DNA from: Nocardioides humilatus
Lineage (GTDB): Bacteria; Actinomycetota; Actinomycetes; Propionibacteriales; Nocardioidaceae
Assembly: GCF_008373755.1 (NCBI RefSeq)
Contig: NZ_VUJV01000003.1
Span: 310,001 to 374,000 of the forward strand
Direction of reading: 5' to 3'
DNA length: 64,000 nucleotides
Below, piece by piece: positions 60,176-64,000 of this stretch (position 1 is its first letter; each line of letters begins with the position of its first letter). The notes beneath the pieces were generated by a model, which made no database searches, had not been told where the DNA came from, and saw only the letters and a list, made by a program, of their open reading frames with translations. The translations under genes and the position numbers were made by a program.

Positions 60176-63100
60176 GCTCGGACGACCGCCACGACCGCCT
60201 GCTCGCCGTCACCGACCGTCACTGCGGTGCCCTCGGCTCCCTCCTCGACGACGTAGGAGGTCGCGAGAGTCTCCTTGGAGATGAGGTCCTCGTAGGCGCC
60301 GGCCGCCGTGCACACGGCCGCCGAGCCGCCGAGGGTGAGGGTGATCCGGTCGGTCACGTCGAGGCCGGCATCCCGCCGGGCCTGCTGGACCGCACGGACC
60401 AGGTCACGGGCGATGCCCTCCTCGGCGAGCTCGGGCGTGACGACAGTGTCCAGGACGACGAAGCCACCGGTCGGGAGCATGCCCGTGGCGGTGCCGTCGG
60501 TCTCGGATCCGACCACGGTCTCCAGGGAGTACTCCCCTTCTTCCAGGGCCAGGCCGCCGGCAGTGACGGTCCCGTCCTCGGCGACGCTCCAGTCGCCCGA
60601 CTTCGACGCCTTGATCGCGACCTGGACGTCCTTGCCGAGACGCGGACCGGCGGCGCGCGCGTTGACCGAGAGTCGCTGCGAGACGCCGTAGCCAGCAGCC
60701 TCGGGCGAGTCGGCCGCGAGCAGCCGCACATCCTTGACGTTGACCTCGTCGGCCACGATCGAGATATAGGCCTCCAGCGAGGCCGGGTCGGCGACGACCA
60801 CGGTCAAGGCGCCGAGCGGGAGCCGGTTGCGCAGGCCACCGGCCTTGCGCAGCGCCGAGGTCGCAGAGCAGACCTCGCGGACCTGGTCCATCGCGGCGAC
60901 GAGCGCGTCGTCAGACGGGAGGGTCGCGACGTCGGGCCAGTCGACCAAGTGCACAGAGCGACCGCCGGTCAGGCCGCGCCAGATCTCCTCGGTCGTGAGC
61001 GGCAGCAGCGGCGCGACCGCGCGGCAGACCACGTCGATCACCGCGGCGAGCGTCTCGAACGCCTCGGCCTTGCCCTCCCAGAAGCGCTCGCGCGAGCGGC
61101 GGACGTACCAGTTGGTCAGCACGTCGAGGAAGCCGCGCGTGGTCTCGCACGCGTCGGCGATCGCGTAGTCGTCGAGCTCGGCGGTGAGCTTCTCGACGTA
61201 CTGCCGGGTCTTGGCCAGCAGGTAGCGGTCGAGCGGGTCAGCGCTGTCGGTCCGCCCTTGGGCCTCGTATCCCTCGGCGTTGGCGTAGAGCGAGAAGAAG
61301 TACCAGGTGTTCCAGAGCGGGATCATCACCTGGCGCACGGCGTCACGGATGCCCTGCTCGGTGACGACCAGGTTGCCGCCACGCAGGATCGGGCTCGCCA
61401 TGAGGAACCAGCGCATCGCGTCGGCGCCGTCGCGGTCGAAGACCTCGCTGACGTCGGGGTAGTTGCGCAGCGACTTCGACATCTTGTTGCCGTCGGAGCC
61501 GAGCACGATGCCGTGGCTGATGCAGGACGAGAACGCCGGCCGGTCGAAGAGCGCGGTGGCCAAGACGTGCATCGTGTAGAACCAGCCGCGGGTCTGGCCG
61601 ATGTATTCAACGATGAAGTCGCCCGGGAAGTGGTTGTCGAACCACTCCTGGTTGTCGAACGGGTAGTGCACCTGCGCGAAGGACATCGAGCCCGAGTCGA
61701 ACCACACGTCGAGCACGTCGGCGACCCGGCGCATCGTCGACTGCCCCTCCTCCGGCGAGCGGGGGTCGTCGGGGTTGGGACGCGTCAGGTCGTCGACCCA
61801 CGGCCGGTGCAGGTCGGGTTCGCCGTCCTTGTTGAGCGGCAGGCGACCGAAGTCGCGCTCGATCTCCTCGAAGGAGCCGTAGACGTCGATCCGCGGGTAG
61901 GCCGCGTCGTCGCTCTTCCAGACCGGCACCGGGCTGCCCCAGAACCGGTTGCGCGTGATCGACCAGTCGCGGGCGTTCTCGAGCCACTTGCCGAACTGCC
62001 CGTGCTTGATGTGCTCAGGCACCCAGCGGATCTGCTCGTTGAGCTCGAGCATCCGCTGCTTGAACTTGGTGACCTCGACGAACCACGACTCCACGCCCTT
62101 GTAGATCAGGGGCTCGCGGCAGCGCCAGCAGTGCGGGTAGGAGTGGGTGTAGGTCTCACGGCGCACCAGCACGGTGCCCGGCGTGACCGAACCGCCCTGG
62201 CCGCCCTGGCCGCCAGCGGTGACCGCCTTCAGGTCGTCGATGATGTGCGCGTTGGCGTCGAAGACGAGCATGCCGGCGTACTCGGTGACGGGGTGCGTGA
62301 AGCGACCGTCCTTGCCGACGGGCATCACCGGCTCGATCTTCTCCCGGTCGGTGACCTCCTTGTCGACCTCACCGAACGCGCCGGCACTGTGGACCAGGCC
62401 GGTGCCATCGGTGGTGGTGACGGCCTCGTCGGCCGCGACCACGCGGAACGCGTTGGCGTGCCCGGCGAAGTAGGAGAACGGCGGTGCGTAGGTGAGCCCG
62501 ACGAGCTCGGATCCCTTGCCGCGCCACACGACGTCGGGCTCGTCCCCCAGCTCCCGGGAGTACGCCGACAGCCGGGCCTCGGCGAGCACGAGCCGCTGGC
62601 CCTCGTGCTGGACCGCGACGTAGTCGATGTCAGAACCGACCATGACGGCGAGGTTGCTCGGCAGGGTCCACGGCGTGGTCGTCCAGATGAGCACCTTCGC
62701 GCCGTGGAACGAACCTTCGGTCGTCACCTCGAAGCCGACGGTGACCGAAGGGTCCTGGCGGTCCTGGTAGACGTCGTCGTCCATCCGCAGCTCGTGGTTG
62801 GAGAGCGGCGTCTCGTCGTTCCAGCAGTAGGGCAGGACGCGGAATCCCTCGTAGACCAGGCCCTTGTCGTAGAGGCTCTTGAAGGCCCACAGGACCGACT
62901 CCATGAACTCGGGGTTCATGGTCTTGTAGTCGTTGTCGAAGTCGACCCAGCGGGCCTGGCGGGTGACGTAATCGCGCCACTCGCCGGTGTACTTCAGCAC
63001 CGACGCGCGGCAGGCGTCGTTGAACTTGTCGATGCCCATCTCGACGATCTCGTCGGTCGTCTTGATGCCGTTGAGGCGCATCGCCTCGAGCTCGGCCGGC

Positions 63101-63405
63101 AGGCCGTGGGTGTCCCAGCCGAAGCGGCGCTCCACGCGCTTGCCGCGCATGGTCTGGTAGCGCGGGACGATGTCCTTGACGTAGCCCGTCAGCAGGTGGC
63201 CGTAGTGCGGCAGACCGTTGGCGAAGGGCGGACCGTCGTAGAAGACGAACTCGTTGTCGCCGTCGGCACCCGCGTCACGCTGCTCGACGCTCGCCCGGAA
63301 GGTGTCGTCCTCGGCCCAGTAGGCCAAGATCCGCTCCTCGATCTCGGGGAAGCGCGGCGCGGACGGGACGCCGGTGGCGTCGTTGCTGACCTTGGGATAG
63401 GTCAT
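60172..63405 (-). CDS. ileS: Isoleucyl-tRNA synthetase
   Basis: A 1077-residue class Ia aminoacyl-tRNA synthetase, normal for the eukaryote-like actinobacterial form. The HIGH motif appears as HYGH in NGLPHYGH (about residue 60), an editing domain follows, the KMSKS motif is intact near 615 ([11 protein letters not shown]), and the anticodon-binding domain follows. It charges tRNA-Ile. It is preceded by a T-box leader. Its stop overlaps azlC. Confidence 0.97.
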   Translation of the reverse strand: MTYPKVSNDATGVPSAPRFPEIEERILAYWAEDDTFRASVEQRDAGADGDNEFVFYDGPPFANGLPHYGHLLTGYVKDIVPRYQTMRGKRVERRFGWDTHGLPAELEAMRLNGIKTTDEIVEMGIDKFNDACRASVLKYTGEWRDYVTRQARWVDFDNDYKTMNPEFMESVLWAFKSLYDKGLVYEGFRVLPYCWNDETPLSNHELRMDDDVYQDRQDPSVTVGFEVTTEGSFHGAKVLIWTTTPWTLPSNLAVMVGSDIDYVAVQHEGQRLVLAEARLSAYSRELGDEPDVVWRGKGSELVGLTYAPPFSYFAGHANAFRVVAADEAVTTTDGTGLVHSAGAFGEVDKEVTDREKIEPVMPVGKDGRFTHPVTEYAGMLVFDANAHIIDDLKAVTAGGQGGQGGSVTPGTVLVRRETYTHSYPHCWRCREPLIYKGVESWFVEVTKFKQRMLELNEQIRWVPEHIKHGQFGKWLENARDWSITRNRFWGSPVPVWKSDDAAYPRIDVYGSFEEIERDFGRLPLNKDGEPDLHRPWVDDLTRPNPDDPRSPEEGQSTMRRVADVLDVWFDSGSMSFAQVHYPFDNQEWFDNHFPGDFIVEYIGQTRGWFYTMHVLATALFDRPAFSSCISHGIVLGSDGNKMSKSLRNYPDVSEVFDRDGADAMRWFLMASPILRGGNLVVTEQGIRDAVRQVMIPLWNTWYFFSLYANAEGYEAQGRTDSADPLDRYLLAKTRQYVEKLTAELDDYAIADACETTRGFLDVLTNWYVRRSRERFWEGKAEAFETLAAVIDVVCRAVAPLLPLTTEEIWRGLTGGRSVHLVDWPDVATLPSDDALVAAMDQVREVCSATSALRKAGGLRNRLPLGALTVVVADPASLEAYISIVADEVNVKDVRLLAADSPEAAGYGVSQRLSVNARAAGPRLGKDVQVAIKASKSGDWSVAEDGTVTAGGLALEEGEYSLETVVGSETDGTATGMLPTGGFVVLDTVVTPELAEEGIARDLVRAVQQARRDAGLDVTDRITLTLGGSAAVCTAAGAYEDLISKETLATSYVVEEGAEGTAVTVGDGEQAVVAVVRA

Positions 63406-63412
63406 CGCTCTG

Positions 63413-63612
63413 GTCTCCTGCGGTCGGTCTCAACGGGCTGCAGGGACGACTCACGCCGCGGTACCACCCTGCTTGCCGCCCACTCCATGACGGAGCCGTC
63501 GACCACTCATTGCGGCTGTGACGGGCCTACCCGCCGGGTTCTACTTGCCTTCCCACTGTGGCGAACGCTTTCTTCCCGGGGCTCGCCGCTGATGACGGCT
63601 CGAGCGCCTATG
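63413..63612 (-). ncRNA. Isoleucine T-box leader upstream of ileS
   Basis: The transcript toward ileS contains the T-box antiterminator/antisequestrator sequence GGGTGGTACCGCGG (minus strand, 63456-63470). Upstream, a short stem with GCCGTCATCAGCGGC carries an AUC specifier codon at 63591-63593. The short stem I fits the actinobacterial translational class. Uncharged tRNA-Ile would bind the AUC and the T-box, freeing the ribosome-binding site (AGGAG, 11 bases before the start) for ileS translation. Confidence 0.9.
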
Positions 63613-63653
63613 GGGCAAGGGTACGGCGTCGGGTCGCTCGACCGCCAACCAGA

Positions 63654-64000
63654 TCAGTCGCGCAGGACCTCGCGCAGGTCGAGCGCGACGACGACGCCAG
63701 CGAGCTCGACCTCTGCCGTCGGGTGCTTGTCGTCGATCCGTGCGAGCAGGTCCCACTCCCCATCGACGAGGTGCCAGACGTCGATGGTGCGCAGTTCCGG
63801 GTCGACCGTCCAGTACTGACCGGCGCCGCCCGCGGCGTAGTCCATCGACTTGCGGATGGTGTCCTCCGATCGCGTGGACGGCGAAAGGATCTCTACGACC
63901 AGCAGTGGAGCCTCGCGCACCCAGCCGTCGGGAGGCCGGCTCTCGACAACCATCAGGTCAGGCAGACGCACGCGGTTGCGCGGAAGGACGAGAAAGACCT
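63654..64000 (-). CDS. Uma2-family (DUF820) putative restriction endonuclease-like protein, partial
   Basis: The C-terminal 115 residues of a gene that begins outside the right edge. The visible part has [32 protein letters not shown] and a later strand, matching the PD-(D/E)XK-like Uma2 fold: Asp in RLPDLMVV, Glu in VEILSPST. Uma2 proteins are widespread, and their substrate and biological role are mostly unknown. The N-terminus is missing. Confidence 0.85.
   Translation of the reverse strand, partial: VFLVLPRNRVRLPDLMVVESRPPDGWVREAPLLVVEILSPSTRSEDTIRKSMDYAAGGAGQYWTVDPELRTIDVWHLVDGEWDLLARIDDKHPTAEVELAGVVVALDLREVLRD

Noticed and set aside
60121-63819. A very long plus-strand open frame opposite ileS (over 1200 codons), and similar frames opposite gdh and the cyclase gene
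   Set aside because: Such frames arise in high-GC DNA because the antisense of a codon-biased gene rarely has stops. They are rich in Arg, Asp and Gly, lack ribosome-binding sites and have no domain pattern, whereas ileS, gdh and the cyclase are unmistakable.

Overview
The window is a high-GC actinobacterial chromosome segment, most likely Nocardioides or a close relative in the Nocardioidaceae. The grounds are very high GC with GTG/TTG starts and GTGA/ATGA gene overlaps, a DUF222/13E12-type HNH gene, a DUF3117 gene, a mycothiol-type (TIGR03086) protein, a 180-kDa-class NAD-glutamate dehydrogenase, a WS/DGAT acyltransferase, and a SigE-RseA-HtrA locus with its divergent O-methyltransferase arranged as in mycobacteria. 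No rRNA, tRNA, CRISPR array, prophage or insertion sequence was seen.

Layout. 1-2.4 kb: a TIGR03086 protein, an APH-like phosphotransferase and a ChaA-type antiporter. 2.4-6.3 kb: a copper-handling module (metal-binding lipoprotein, CopC-CopD fusion, YcnI, small membrane protein). 6.3-8.7 kb: a repeat-rich gap, an HNH gene and an ACT-GNAT fusion. 8.9-20.2 kb: a phosphoprotein signalling island built around a TerY-P triad (kinase, vWA TerY, PP2C phosphatase). It also carries a second kinase, a protein with two FHA domains fused to an HtrA-like protease, a single-span receptor-like protein, a two-Rossmann flavoprotein with a four-helix membrane partner, and a zinc-ribbon/FHA protein. 20.2-26.0 kb: a CPA2 antiporter and a heterodimeric ABC exporter. 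26.1-32.1 kb: NAD-glutamate dehydrogenase and two DUF2505 paralogues. 32.2-37.6 kb: a secreted Ig/Fn3 protein, a soluble-adenylyl-cyclase-like giant (two cyclase domains, NTPase, helical repeats) and a 58-residue membrane protein. 37.7-40.9 kb: pruA and a WS/DGAT. 41.0-44.9 kb: a cupredoxin-like lipoprotein with a polytopic partner, a CpaE/SAF pair without the rest of a Tad locus, and an excisionase-type HTH. 44.9-48.3 kb: htrA, rseA, sigE and the O-methyltransferase. 48.3-53.4 kb: a PucR regulator, a DUF3556 membrane protein, a CrtI-like oxidoreductase and a small monooxygenase-like protein. 53.4-57.4 kb: a minus-strand run dapE, LOG protein, DivIVA-like, DUF3117, pepA. 57.6-59.2 kb: a secreted RTX protein. 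59.2-63.6 kb: T-box, ileS, azlC, azlD in one unit. The right edge holds a partial Uma2-family gene.

The most interesting part is the 11-kb island. Two kinases and one phosphatase would write and erase phosphothreonine, four FHA domains could read it, and the outputs appear to be an FHA-gated membrane protease and a flavoprotein/membrane pair. Also notable are the isoleucine T-box that heads an ileS-azlC-azlD unit, and a bacterial cyclase whose two catalytic domains carry complementary, non-redundant catalytic residues.
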